This document shows positions 49,262-60,551 of a stretch of 64,000 nucleotides of DNA, one piece after another. Under the pieces are notes generated by a model, which saw nothing but the letters and a program-made list of their open reading frames with translations, made no database searches and was not told where the DNA came from. The position numbers and the translations under genes are program-made. Origin of the DNA: Nelumbo lutea. Lineage: Eukaryota; Streptophyta; Magnoliopsida; Proteales; Nelumbonaceae. The stretch is taken from contig JAKGHH010000005.1 of assembly GCA_022828595.1 (NCBI GenBank), forward strand, positions 63,731,655 through 63,795,654, in the 5' to 3' direction. Positions within the stretch are counted from its first letter, which is position 1; every line of letters begins with the position of its first letter.

Positions 49262-52200
49262 ATGAGAACTACGTTGCCTTTCCCCGATCTCTCCCTGCAG
49301 ATCAGCCCACCTACAATTCCAGATTGCGAAGGTAAGGATATGAGCTATCGTGGATGGATGAGGAAACCAATCTACAGTGACAGGACCTCCACCACCGACT
49401 CTGGTAGCAGTGGGAGCGATGTAACCCATGAACAAGGGTTCCTGCACTTAGAGAGGGCTTATGATCTTAGAGGGTCTGAACCCACGTTGAGCTTAGGGTT
49501 TGAGACGGCAGCTGTGGATCCTCCGCCCATGCAACTGCCACGCAACCTTCACTACCTCCACCAACCTCAAATCTATGGTCGTGAGTTCAAAAGGAATTCC
49601 AGAATGATTAATGGAGGGAAAAGAAGCATCAGAGCTCCTAGAATGAGATGGACCACAACTTTACATGCTCATTTCGTTCACGCAGTGGAACTGCTTGGTG
49701 GCCATGAAAGTAAGCAGAACAGAGAAAAACAGATAATAGTAGATAGCAATCTTCATTTTCTATATTGATTTTTGTTATCCTTTTTCACCATATAAACAGA
49801 TCAAACTTCTACACTACTTCTTCTCACCGATTCTTCTAACTAACAGGAGCAACACCTAAATCGGTATTGGAGCTGATGAATGTGAAAGATCTAACTCTAG
49901 CTCATGTTAAGAGCCATTTACAGGTGAGATTACTGCAACCAATGTCCTGCTTTGCACTTATTAATATTGTTATAATTCGTAGATTTTTATTCTTTTGTAT
50001 AGTCAGTGGGGTTTGCAATACAAGGGGTAAGGACAAAAGGGCATCTAAAGAGTAATCTTAGCAATGTGGACTTTTTTGTTTTAAAATTTCTTCCCGTGCG
50101 TGTTCATGCAGATGTATAGAACAGTGAAGAGCACTGACAAGGGAGCAGGTATTTGGATTTTTCCCTTAAGAACCTTTTTTTCTCTACTTCTCTCTCTCTC
50201 CCTCTCCTTATTTTTTTTCCTCTTTTTTTGTTAATCCAAGGGTGGCAGATCTTCTATTAGTTGATGCACTATTACTTTCTACAAAATGGTTGAGACTAGT
50301 CTGGCTTTTGTCCGTGAATTATTTGTTCGGTGTCTGATAAAGCACAAGCAATGACTGTATGTGTGATGAATATTGCAGGCCAAGGGCAGAGCGAATTGGG
50401 TTTGAATCAAAGATCGGGGGTCATCGAAGTGGATGCTGGCTTATCATCATGTGAGAAAACTGATCCAAATCATTATTCTCTCAACCCACCACTACCAAAA
50501 TCTCCAAGGTGTGTGCACCATCATCACCTCCACTCTATCTATTCCATTTTTTCATTAAGTCTCATCTTCTTCTCTCCATCGTAACAACGCGTAAATGTCA
50601 ATGACTCAAATCGAACATGTACAAACAGCTTTGAGCTTTCATCAGTTAATGTTTGGTGCAAAGGGCAAGCATTTTAACTTTGGGATAATAAGTAATGATG
50701 CTTTTGTTTTCCTTTTGATATATAACGGTGTGTGAGACTGTAAATAGGAGACTTGGGTTTGTGGATAGGGTAGATGTAGCTTCAATTTTAAGGTTTTTTT
50801 ATTGGGTTTACATCGACATTGATGAATCTAAGTCTAGGGCATCCTCCGGGTATGTATGGTTTTTACATAAAAGGAGTATTAAATGTCGTTCGTTACTTGG
50901 AGTTTGTTGACTTTGTTCGTGAAGTGTCGAACACAATCAATCAAAAGAACAGGCGGATTGGATTTTAGTTAACAAAGTTTTATTATTGATTACTGATTGA
51001 TTAGAGATATCCAGCTGGTTCATTTATTGAATCAGGCCTTGTAAACGGTAAATCGTGTACTTGATTTCGCCAACATGTTTGATTTGTTCAAGACTTGTTT
51101 AATAGTCTTATCTCACCAAAATGAGAAATGGTTCTTCCTAAATGAGATTATTAATACGTCAGAGACTCAGAGCTCACCTAAAATCACTCATTAAAAATGA
51201 GTAAGATGCTGTCACGGTACTATCAATCCTCTGTCTACCCAAGTGAAGCTGCCAAACCCTGTCTTCTCAGTTCTCACGCTACTGTCAATTAGTTTGTCTC
51301 CTTGTTTGTCTGCCATTTTGTAGTTACCTTCATCTCTCTCTCTCTCTCCCCTTTGTTTATGTTCAATCGTTGATTGTAGATATTAATCATCATGATGAAG
51401 ATCCAATGGACCTTCAGTACTGACAGCTTGTAAGATTGCATGCCAAGTTTTCTGCCGTTGATTCCGATGGTCTTAGCCAGAAGGACAAACGGAATTTGAT
51501 AATGGAAAAGTTCAAAAGCACGCCTGTGGAATGAGGCAGAAAGCTCTGTTACTCGCTAACACTGAGCGGAAGGGAATTTTGAAGTTTGATTTTTTTTTTT
51601 AGAACTATGCATACCACATTCTCAACTGTGACATGCATCTTTCTGAAAGCAGTTGTACACAAAAGCACATACTAAACTATTCATGTCCTAAGGATTAGAA
51701 TGCCTTTCATTTTTCTTTTCTTTCTAATATTTACATGTTGATCAACTCCTACAGAGTCAGTCTCATTCATCTAGAGACATATTTTATGTTTTTTCTTTTT
51801 AATCAAAATATATACTTCCTCACTCATCTAATAACTTCTGTCGTCTGACTAAATTACTTGGGAACAGAGGCTCATGGTCATCAATGGAGACAAATGGTTG
51901 GGACCCATCAACTAAGGAGAGTGGCTTAATCCCTTCCCATTTGAAATCGACTGATTTAACCAATGAGAAGAACAAGGTATGAGTTTCTTCCAAATTTCCA
52001 ATTGCAAAATCATTACATCTTTTCTTGAGTATTACAAAATCACTACTATAATTGTTTCCATCTAACTCATGTTTCTTTTTTTTTTTTTTTTTCTGGAACA
52101 ATTAAAACACAGATGGACGGAGCGGATTTCTATGTATCGCACAACGAGAACGAGAGGTTGTATTTAAGCCCCTTGGCATCTTCACATGTGTTGCCTAACC

Positions 52201-52280
52201 TAGAGTTCACCCTTGGAAGACAGAGTTGGGAAATGGACTATGCTGATCCCACAAATGAACTAACCCTCCTCAAGTGTTAA
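49262..52280 (+). CDS. KAN4: KANADI4/ATS-type GARP transcription factor, six exons
   Basis: Six exons encode a 322-residue protein: 49262-49709, 49847-49923, 50112-50148, 50379-50508, 51868-51976 and 52113-52280 (stop TAA). All introns are GT..AG and phases join. Residues 8-17 hold PDLSLQISPP, an EAR-like repression motif found in KANADI proteins. The GARP (Myb-like) DNA-binding domain spans about residues 120-183, with RAPRMRWTTTLHAHFVHAV, the E-R-A-T-P-K-S junction split by intron 1, and AHVKSHLQMYRTVKSTDKG. The C-terminus, FTLGRQSWEMDYADPTNELT then LLKC, matches Arabidopsis KAN4 (ABERRANT TESTA SHAPE), as does the exon 5 opening GSWSS. KANADI factors are nuclear repressors setting abaxial identity; KAN4 controls ovule integument boundaries. 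A KAN1/2-type paralogue is less likely given the short length and C-terminal ending. Confidence 0.95.
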
Positions 52281-54225
52281 ATACTACTAATACATATATT
52301 TTGTATTTTTGGAGACTAATTTTAGAAAAAGAAAAGTCTCAAAATAACCATCCTCACTTGTTAATGATTTGTGTTCGTGCGTGGCTTCGGCTTCAATTCA
52401 AGATCTTCAAGGGGAGAGAGAATGTAAGTTATATGATATGGGGGTGAGCCGGGTGAGGTGGGTATTGTGGGTTGGACCTCAAGAGTCAAGACAGCGAGGA
52501 GAATGTAGCTTTAACGGAACTCGATCATCACTAATTTAATATTGGATTGTGGACTGTTAAGGCAGTGGGCCAGCTCTTTAATGGACCATAGTCCCGTGAA
52601 AGAACATCACATTGATATGATGACCTTGGCCCCATCGTGGGCGGACATCTTCCCCGAACTTTCGAAGCACATATTTCATGGCCAAGTTCGTGCTATTCCT
52701 GAAACAGTTATTGATTGCCTGATCGTCATCATCATTCTTTTTGGCCATGGCTCATGACCATTGCAACTGGATAGTACACATATTGGACGATTCGCACTAA
52801 TAATTGTAGATGGCCCATACGGAGGACAACTGCCTGGAACCAACTTTTGTTCCTCTCTCTCTAAAAAAGTGGGGGTCCTACTGTCATTTGATGGGCCGGA
52901 GAGGGTCCACTACCGTCAGTGAACCTTCACCTAGACGGTACTGTGGGCCCTGTGGGGACAAGGGGCTCCTGAAACGAGAACAGTAAATGTAGTGATAAAT
53001 TCACCAGCTGTGGCGGGCTGCGGCACTATATGGTTGATTCCTTTCTTGCTGCATTATAAGCAAGACTGCAAGAGGGTCTCGTTGGCAATATCAATATCGT
53101 AGATGGTTCTAACAAGTACCCTCTCTTTCTTTTGGCCCCCCCAACACCTTTAAGACGATACACCAAATACTCTAATGACAACAGTAGCTTGGTGAAAAGT
53201 TTTCCTGAAATTAATCAAGAAAAACATGATGAACCACTGTACCTGTAAAACCACAGCAGAACAAAGGGAACAGGAACAGTCGACAAGAAGAAAGAAAGAA
53301 AAGAATGTTTCAAGGATAATAACTATTCAAGTAGAGTTAAGACCTAAAAACCTAGAGATGGATGACCTAAATCGCCTTAGTATAGAAGAGCCAAGTGTTG
53401 GGCTCTTAAAAAATGTCTTTTTAATAGAAAAATATTTGTCTTTTTTTGCTTTTGATTAGAGAATGGTCATCATCCAAAATATCAACTGTAGAGAAGGATA
53501 AAGTAAATAATATGGGGTGTACGATTTTTTTTTTCCATTTTAGTGACACTTGGGAAAAAATAGGTCTGCAGCCAATCCTGGTGTTGAATTTGTTGAGATG
53601 ATTATTGATAAGGTTCTAATTTCGTATAAAAAATAATTCAAGATAGACAATGAAATATACGACACAAGCAAGCTTTCCAAAGCATAAGTAGGAACCCAAG
53701 AGACTTAATGGGCTACCCACTAGTCCATTCGAGTTGGGCCAGCACATAAGACCAGTCATGCTTCATATAACAACATATAGACCAATCAAGATACACACCT
53801 TGCCAAGAACAACTTAAAAAGGGTAAAATTGTAGTGCGTCCAGAGAGCCTAAGGATAGCCTCGATTTGGGTGACAACTCAGATAGTCAAAATGAATCCAC
53901 TTGGTGAATCAAGTTAATGATGCTCTGGCACCCCTGAGAAATCGGTTCTCTTTGTAGTGATGAAATTGATAACTTCTACTTAATTATTAGGGAAAAGCAG
54001 AAGGTTATGACATGAACCAATTAATATATGACTTTAGAAAGCTTTCAGTCTTTCACAGTAGCTATTGCTCTTTGAACCGAGTTTCCTTTGATGTGAAGGA
54101 GTGCAAAACAGAAAGATTTGGTTCACCAACCCTAATACTTCAAAGAAGTCTATATTGGGGAAAAAAGATTATAAAAATTTTGACCATAAAGTTGGAGATT
54201 GAATATATAATTATGTATAGTCTAT
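52281..54225. other. KAN4 3' side and intergenic sequence
   Basis: The first few hundred bases probably contain the KAN4 3'-UTR. No other gene is supported; open frames at 52.5 and 53.2 kb have no recognisable wording. Confidence 0.4.
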
Positions 54226-54501
54226 GGTTTTCAAAATCAGACTGGACAGTTGGACAGGAAAACCCAGGAATCGGTCAGGTAATTGGTTTCATTTACCTTA
54301 AAATTGTTTTTTGACCAAAAACCATTGATTTGATCAGCGTTTCATTGACTCAGGCGGTTGACCATTGATTCTGACAATATTTTTTTATTTTTATTTTTTA
54401 AATTAGAACAAACTATCTATTTGAATCAAACGGTCAGACCGTTCAACCTGGGAACCGGTCCCAAAACGATTCCTTCTCCGATCCGATTTTAAAAACCTTG
54501 G
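54226..54501. mobile_element. MULE-like MITE with a near-matching 10-bp flank
   Basis: The left end GGTTTTCAAAATCAGACTGG pairs with the right end CCGATTTTAAAAACC. The flanks TATAGTCTAT (54216-54225) and TACAGTCCAT (54502-54511) match at 8 of 10 positions, fitting an aged 9-10-bp target duplication. Confidence 0.55.
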
Positions 54502-55958
54502 TACAGTCCATAAAAACCTGTTCATATTTGAACCACTTGCTTCTCAGTTGTCATCCACTCAGACTATTCTTTCATTGTGAAGTGCGAACATCCAGGTAGT
54601 CTGGAATTTGCTGCAAGGAATATTATCTCCATTGGAAGGTGATGGAGAATTGAATCCCAAACTATGCTGCAATTAATTCTTTATTCGTCCTATCGCTCTT
54701 CTGAATTTTTTTTGTTTTTGTTTTTGTTTTTTTTTTTTTTGAAAGATGATCATTTGCAGTTATATGGGAATCCTGAATTAAGTGGAAATAACTTTAATTA
54801 TTATTTGACACTAATATTTGTCAGATTGGAAAAGGATGTAGAGCCGTTTTGGTCATGGTTCCACAGGCTGAATGGTTCAACTGCACGGTTCAAACGATCC
54901 ACTCAAGCAAAATAGAAAGGCATGGTTTCAGATTATATTTTAATGCTATTTTACATCTAACATAAGCTTAAAAAAAATAAATATTAGAGCTTTGGGAAAA
55001 GATCAAAAGATCCACGTAGTTCAACTGAAATAAGGGAAGGATCCAACGGTGGGAAACAAGAGGAATGACATGTGACAACCAGAATTTTCAAAGAACCAGA
55101 CAACCCAAAAACAGCTTTATCTGCTGGTTCCTGATTTCAATGATTCAATCATCCAGTCCATCGGGTTTGATCCTCACAAAATCCTACTCAACAGCAGTGC
55201 ATTAGGAATATCCCTCCATGAATATAAACATACAAGGACTGAAATGTTTTCAATGTACGGTTGCAATAGTCTTGTAAAGACGGTTCTGTAAGGATTAAGT
55301 CTGAACTCGCTTTGAATCAGACAATACTGGTTGAAATCAGAGAGAATGAGTAATAATACCAACAAAGCAGAAAAAAAGGAAATTAGAAAACATTGAATTG
55401 ATAATCTTTATATACAAATAAAATGTTTTCCATCCTTCGTCGATCCAGGAGAGAGAGAGAGTATCAAATGGAAACACAACACATTATCGATGACTAGAGG
55501 TGTCAGCTAAACTTTCGCTCTTTTAAAAAGGAAGGAGTGCTGTTTTGGATGGTGGGTGGGGTGGGATAACAAAGCGCATCACCATTCACCCAAGTTTAAA
55601 TTCTTTAGAACTTCTCCATCATGCTAAGGTGGTTGTAATATATACTAATTAATACTCGCCGTGAAAGGAGAATTGTCTCTCCTTTGAACGCATTGGTGAC
55701 AGGGATGCTAGCTTTGACATTTGACAAGCCAATTAGAATATGAAAGGTAGCAAGGAGACATGATCAACTGATTCCTACAGTTTAAAGTGGCAACTTGCGA
55801 AATGGCCATTAGGTTATCCATACATATAGTGGGACAAACAGCTAAATTTCGCCCTAACATTGCTCTATCAATAAAGATGAAACTAAAACAGAAAATATGA
55901 AGGTGGAAGCTGACTCAGCTAGTTTGATCGATTTCTTTTTTAAATTCATTTATTAGTC
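54502..55958. other. Intergenic, nothing recognised
   Basis: This stretch has a T-run near 54.71-54.74 kb and short GA tracts near 55.45 kb. No gene or RNA signal is visible. Confidence 0.4.
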
Positions 55959-56440
55959 GGGATCCGTACGATGTATGGGATTTATTAAGATAAAATTAAA
56001 TAATAGAAATTGTCATATATTAAAATACTCCTATAATTTTATGGGTTTACTAAAATCTACCCTATAGTTAGTATTTAATAAAATACCACTTATAATTTGC
56101 AATGGATTTAATCAATCATCTATTAGTTGACAGTGGAAAATGACAATGTTGACCCTAATGTTCATTTAAATAAATTTAATCAAAATAAAATAAGAAATAT
56201 CATTTTTGTCTTTAGTAAGACACAGGCAACCACTCTATTCACTATATTTTGTCAATTTTGTTTTTTATACAAAAAGGTGTTAAGGGTATTTTTGGATTAA
56301 AACACCATAGACCTAATGGCAAAAAAAACATTCCTTAGTGAAAGGTTGATTAAGTAAATAAATTGTAAAATATATGAGTTGTTTTAGTAAAATGAAAACT
56401 ATAAGGTAGGTTTAAGTAAATATGTAAAACTATAAGGTGT
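55959..56440 (+). repeat. Dispersed relative of the 31.3-32.9 kb tandem repeat
   Basis: It opens with a GTACGATGTATGGGAT motif and continues with ATCATTTTTGTCTTTAGTAA, TTTGTCAATTTTGTTTTTTA and GTGTTAAGGGTATTTTTGGA in the same order as the array. It is diverged throughout. Confidence 0.6.
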
Positions 56441-56441
56441 G

Positions 56442-56592
56442 TAGGAATGGTAATTGGGGTCGGGGCGGGGACCTCAAACCCCATCCCTATCCCTGCCCCT
56501 GCCCCCGCCCCACCAAAACAATCCCCATCCCCAACCCCATCGGATCGAGGAAATCGGGTCCCCGCTGAGAATGAGAAAATTTGTCATCCCTA
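56442..56592. mobile_element. 151-bp hAT-type MITE, G/C-rich
   Basis: The ends TAGGAATGGTAAT and TTTGTCATCCCTA are inverted repeats. The flanks AAGGTGTG and AAAGTGTG match at 7 of 8 positions. The interior is unusually rich in CCCCATCCC/GGGGCGGGG. A longer member lies at 60193-60551. Confidence 0.7.
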
Positions 56593-56814
56593 AAAGTGTG
56601 TTATAATAAATGACTCTAATAGAAACACATAATAATATACAATTGTTTTATATTTTCAATTTTTTAAATAATTAATAAAATAGAAAAGTATGAAGGTGGC
56701 AACTGACTCAGCTGGTTTGATGGAGTTCTTTAGTAAAAGACTTTAAATTCATTAATGGGTCTACCCACATGACACGCTTTATTCTCTTGTCCATGAGAAC
56801 AATTTTGGCCATAA

Positions 56815-56923
56815 AACTCAGTTTAAAAAGAGTACAAATACAAATATATACAATATAAATACATACAAAATATAAGATTTTACATTCTACATATTTGCAT
56901 TTATACTCTTTCCAAATGAAACC
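56815..56923. mobile_element. Short Tourist-like MITE (GGCTCAGTTTGG family)
   Basis: TAA flanks both sides (56812-56814 and 56924-56926). The left AGAGTACAAATACAAATATA and the right ATATTTGCATTTATACTCTT pair with each other. Confidence 0.65.
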
Positions 56924-57776
56924 TAAGAGCCAACAATTTGGATTGTGCAAATGCGTTTGGCCACATACACGTTTTCATGGGCCTGAAGGTGAAAGAGTAA
57001 TTGCCTTCAAAACGTAAAATAATGCAGTGGTTCAATTGGTAAGTTATCTAGCTGATTGTAGTGGAAATTTGAGCATCCATGTAATACACCCATCCAGGTG
57101 ATATATCAATATTATCTCTACATACTAGCATAATAAACTAATGTTCCGGTTCGTCAAAATGGCATTAATAAAGGAGTCAACAGATTAAGCCATCCAATTG
57201 ATGTGCGGGAGTTTCAATGCAGTAGAATATATGAACATGTCATTAATCAATCTTATGCCACCATCACCTTTCATTCTCTTTAAACCATCACTCTTTTTGC
57301 TAGTTGCTAGTCTTTTAGAATATGTTTGGTTTGAAAGAAAATGCAAGGAAAGGAATTAGGTTTTCCTGTCTTTTCCTTTCTTTCCCTATCTTTTTCTTCA
57401 AACCAAGCATAGCCAAGTGCAAATTATATATTTGTATTTGTACTAGGGTTTTAAAAACCAATTCAGAAATGGAATCGTTTTAGTTTTCAATTTTTGGGTC
57501 AGTGGTTCAATCATCTAGTTTGAGTGGGTCAAGTTAGTAAGATGTAAAATATAATACAATTTTTTATTTTGATCGTCAAATTATGATTAAGTTAAAGCTA
57601 CATTATTATAAGAGGGGAGTGTGATACTTTGACAAGAAGGCAGATGGTTAAAGATGAAAAGTGAGAAAAAAGAAGAAGAGGAAGAAAGAACTGCCTGTAG
57701 TAATTGTCTCTGTATTCATCATCACTACCATCTATATAGTGTAAGATGCTTGAGTGAATGGCACTTGTGCAAATGG

Positions 57777-57816
57777 GTTGAGATGGCCGAGTTGGTCTAA
57801 GGCGCCAGATTAAGGT

Positions 57817-57849
<33 letters not shown>

Positions 57850-57857
57850 TCTCAACA
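57777..57857 (+). tRNA. tRNA-Leu (anticodon AAG)
   Basis: The acceptor stem GTTGAGA pairs with TCTCAAC, followed by an A discriminator. The D-arm has TGGCCGAGTTGGTCTAAGGC. The anticodon stem CCAGA/TCTGG encloses the loop TTAAGGT, giving anticodon AAG, which reads CUU leucine codons. A class II variable arm (TCCGAAAGG region) and the T-arm GTGGG-TTCAAAT-CCCAC complete the fold. There is no intron and no encoded CCA, as normal for nuclear genes. T-runs after 57858 fit Pol III termination. The antisense strand carries a long open frame that should not be called a protein. Confidence 0.95.
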
Positions 57858-58800
57858 GTTCTTTTATTTATCTTTTTTGTATTCAACTATTCATTAAATC
57901 CACGGAAAAACATTTATTTTATTTAAACCATCCTCCATCAATCTTGAATATCACACAGTTGAACCATTCATTAGATCATCACGGCATCACCACTCATTTC
58001 AAACGTTGATTTCCAGTATTCAATGGGTTATATCATTTCCTGTATTAGTATACTTTTTTATTGTTTTTGGTTATTTGTGGCATAACAAGTTGACCCTAGA
58101 CAGTAAAAATGCTAATTCCTCACCCGGAGAGAAGCAAATTGAGCCACTGACTATAATCCCTGAGACTTACAGGTTACAGCCTAAAGGGGTGTGGCACATA
58201 AAATCAATACGTTTTTTAAGAAAATAAAAGTTATCAAGAGAAAGATGGTTGATACTTTAGTAATCGTGAAAATGGTAATAGAGGAGAACATGAGAATATA
58301 AATGGTGGGGTTGATAGAGGAAAAAAAAAAAAACAACCAATGGTGGAGGCATGATAAAAGTAGAAGTGTGTGGATTACTTGTGAAATGTATTGATGAAGA
58401 TGGTGCACAAGGTGGGCTTAAAGGTCATTTTGATGACAAGGATTAAACGAAGTGGTGAAGTGGTGAAGGCTCACTTTGGAAAGAGTATAGATCACTGTTT
58501 TAAAAACCGGATTTGGATTTTACACCATTTCGTCAAAATCTTAATTTGAAACCTTAAACTAACTCAAACATCTTACACTATATACCATCTGTGACCTATC
58601 GTACTAGTAATATATTAAAAGATAGATAATAATAAAATATCTCCTTGGGTTTCCATTGAATACTGATACATTCCCTAAGTTTCAGTTTTTTAACTTGTAC
58701 CCCTTTGACAACAAAGCTACAAGGTGTTCTATTAATGGAAGAGAAAATTAAGATTGAGATAGATGCCTTATATCAAAATACACTTGATAGTTAATTAGCT
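57858..58800. other. Intergenic, nothing recognised
   Basis: Past the tRNA terminator there is no credible gene. A short AAAAACCGGATTTGG motif near 58.50 kb resembles one end of the 54.2-kb MITE. Confidence 0.4.
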
Positions 58801-58801
58801 T

Positions 58802-59016
58802 GGCCTTATCTGATGTTTGATAAAAACATTTGTATACAAATATATACAGTACAATTGTATATAAAATAATACAAAATATAAATTTTTGCACTCTACGTAT
58901 TTATATTATTACTCCTTTTAAATTGGGCCTAAATACATATATATATATATAGTGTAAATACATATAAAATAATATAAAATACACGGTTTTGCGCTCTACA
59001 TATTTGTATTTGTACT
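58802..59016. mobile_element. Two adjacent short Tourist-like MITE copies
   Basis: The first (about 58802-58930) ends AAATTGGGCC followed by TAA. The second (about 58952-59016) is partial and runs into the next element. Both carry ATAAAATAATACAAAATATA-like and GCACTCTACGTATTT-like wording. Confidence 0.5.
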
Positions 59017-59017
59017 C

Positions 59018-59240
59018 AATGTTCTAAATATCGATATGCCAGTAGAGGCGTATTGGACAGTATTAGTCATTTTTTTTACCTTTTTTATTCAAAACCGGTT
59101 CAGGGGGCCAGTTTAAAGATCCCCCACCCCCCTGAACTGATCAGAACCCTGATACACCCTTTGTAGATGTGCATCGAGGTACTCCTAATACAATACGTAT
59201 CGACCAATACAGGCCGATACATGTCAATACTTTAAACCTT
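59018..59240. mobile_element. Palindromic MITE, AAGGTTCAAA family
   Basis: The left end AATGTTCTAAATATCGATAT pairs with the right end GTCAATACTTTAAACCTT. The interior, with TATTGGACAGTATT and repeated CCGATAC motifs, matches the 39.2-kb copy. Confidence 0.6.
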
Positions 59241-59268
59241 ATTTATACTCCTTCCAAATGAAGCCTAA

Positions 59269-59505
59269 GGAATGTTTGTTTAGTTTACAATCAAAATCAA
59301 AATTGGAATGGTCTATTTCTTCCATATGTTTAGTTTAGATGGGAATTGGAATCAAGATTTGAAGGAATGGAAGAGCCATTTCCTTAAATGGGGAATGCCA
59401 TTCTACCATGAATGGGAGAATAGGATTTTGATTTTGCCCAATCAAACAGTTGAAATCAAAATTGTCCTAATCCCAAACCCTTATTCCCACAAATCAAATG
59501 GACCC
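59269..59505. mobile_element. Tourist-like MITE, copy 4, with TAA target duplication
   Basis: TAA lies directly on both sides (59266-59268 and 59506-59508). The left end is GGAATGTTTGTTTAG and the right end CAAATCAAATGGACCC. The interior GGAATGG/AATTGGAATC wording matches copies at 3.1 and 34 kb. Confidence 0.75.
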
Positions 59506-59508
59506 TAA

Positions 59509-60184
59509 ATATAACTTGATAAAAAAAACACTGAATATAGTTTTATGATGTCAATTTTTATTTCATTTTTTCCTAAAGCCATTTCGACTTTTCATTATCA
59601 ATCCTAATGTTAGAGCACAAAAATATGTCATTAAGCATAAATAATGGCATTTTTTCTTCTATATAACATACAAATGGTGCAAGGAAAAAAAGGTAAAATA
59701 GGCTTCTAGAAAGTTTTAAATCTCATTTAAAGCTTTAAACACTTTTTCTCTCCCAAACACGTAAGCCTAGAGTGGGATTTAAACCTACGACAAAATGATA
59801 ACTTATAGACCACCAAGATGGTCCTGATCTCCTGCACTTTTCTCATGGCTTCCAAAAAAGTGCAGGAAATCTAAGAGCCCGTTTAGAATCTTTATATTCA
59901 TTAAAATAAAAATAAAAAAGAAAAAGTATCCAAATGGTTCAACTGATATTATCTGATGTATATAATATTTTAAAAGCCATTTTAAAAATCCAGACATATA
60001 AAGTGGATACTAGTTTGGTTTTAGTGTAGGCCATTAAAGTTAAATTTATATGAATGTGAATTTATATCTTTATTTGTATAGATGCATAGTATGTTCCTTT
60101 ACATTAATGTATTATTATTATTATTATATAAAAAAGATATTTGCTTTGGATTCCATGCAAGTTATAAAAGTTAAATCCAAATAA
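59509..60184. other. Intergenic, nothing recognised
   Basis: This is AT-rich DNA without gene signals. Confidence 0.4.
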
Positions 60185-60192
60185 CATATATG

Positions 60193-60551
60193 TAGGAATG
60201 GCAATGGGGTGGGGATCTTATTCCCCGTCCCCACCCTCGATTCTGAAATCAATCCCCATCCCCGTTCTCAATCCCCGATGGGATGGAATTTCCTCGATGG
60301 GGACCCGAATCCCCGAAAATTTTTAGATAATAGTATTTTTTTGAAAAATAAATTTATTTATAATAAATTAAAATTTTAAATATAATATTTTAAATATATA
60401 TATATATATATATAATATTTAATATAAATAACATTTAAATATATATAAATATACAATCGAGATCGAGCGGGGTGGGGGCCTCAATCCCCATCCCTGACCC
60501 CAACCCCGATCAGGGATATCGGGTTGGGGATGGGGAAAATTGCCATCCTTA
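60193..60551. mobile_element. 359-bp hAT-type MITE, copy 2 of the TAGGAATGGCAAT family
   Basis: The ends TAGGAATGGCAAT and ATTGCCATCCTTA are inverted repeats. The flanks CATATATG (60185-60192) and CATATCTG (60552-60559) match at 7 of 8. GC-rich arms surround a TA-rich core that includes a (TA)n run. Confidence 0.75.

Noticed and set aside
57598..57855. 85-codon minus-strand frame with MRVGFEPTPFRTRT wording
   Set aside because: It is the antisense of the tRNA-Leu(AAG) gene. Such frames are well-known false protein calls.
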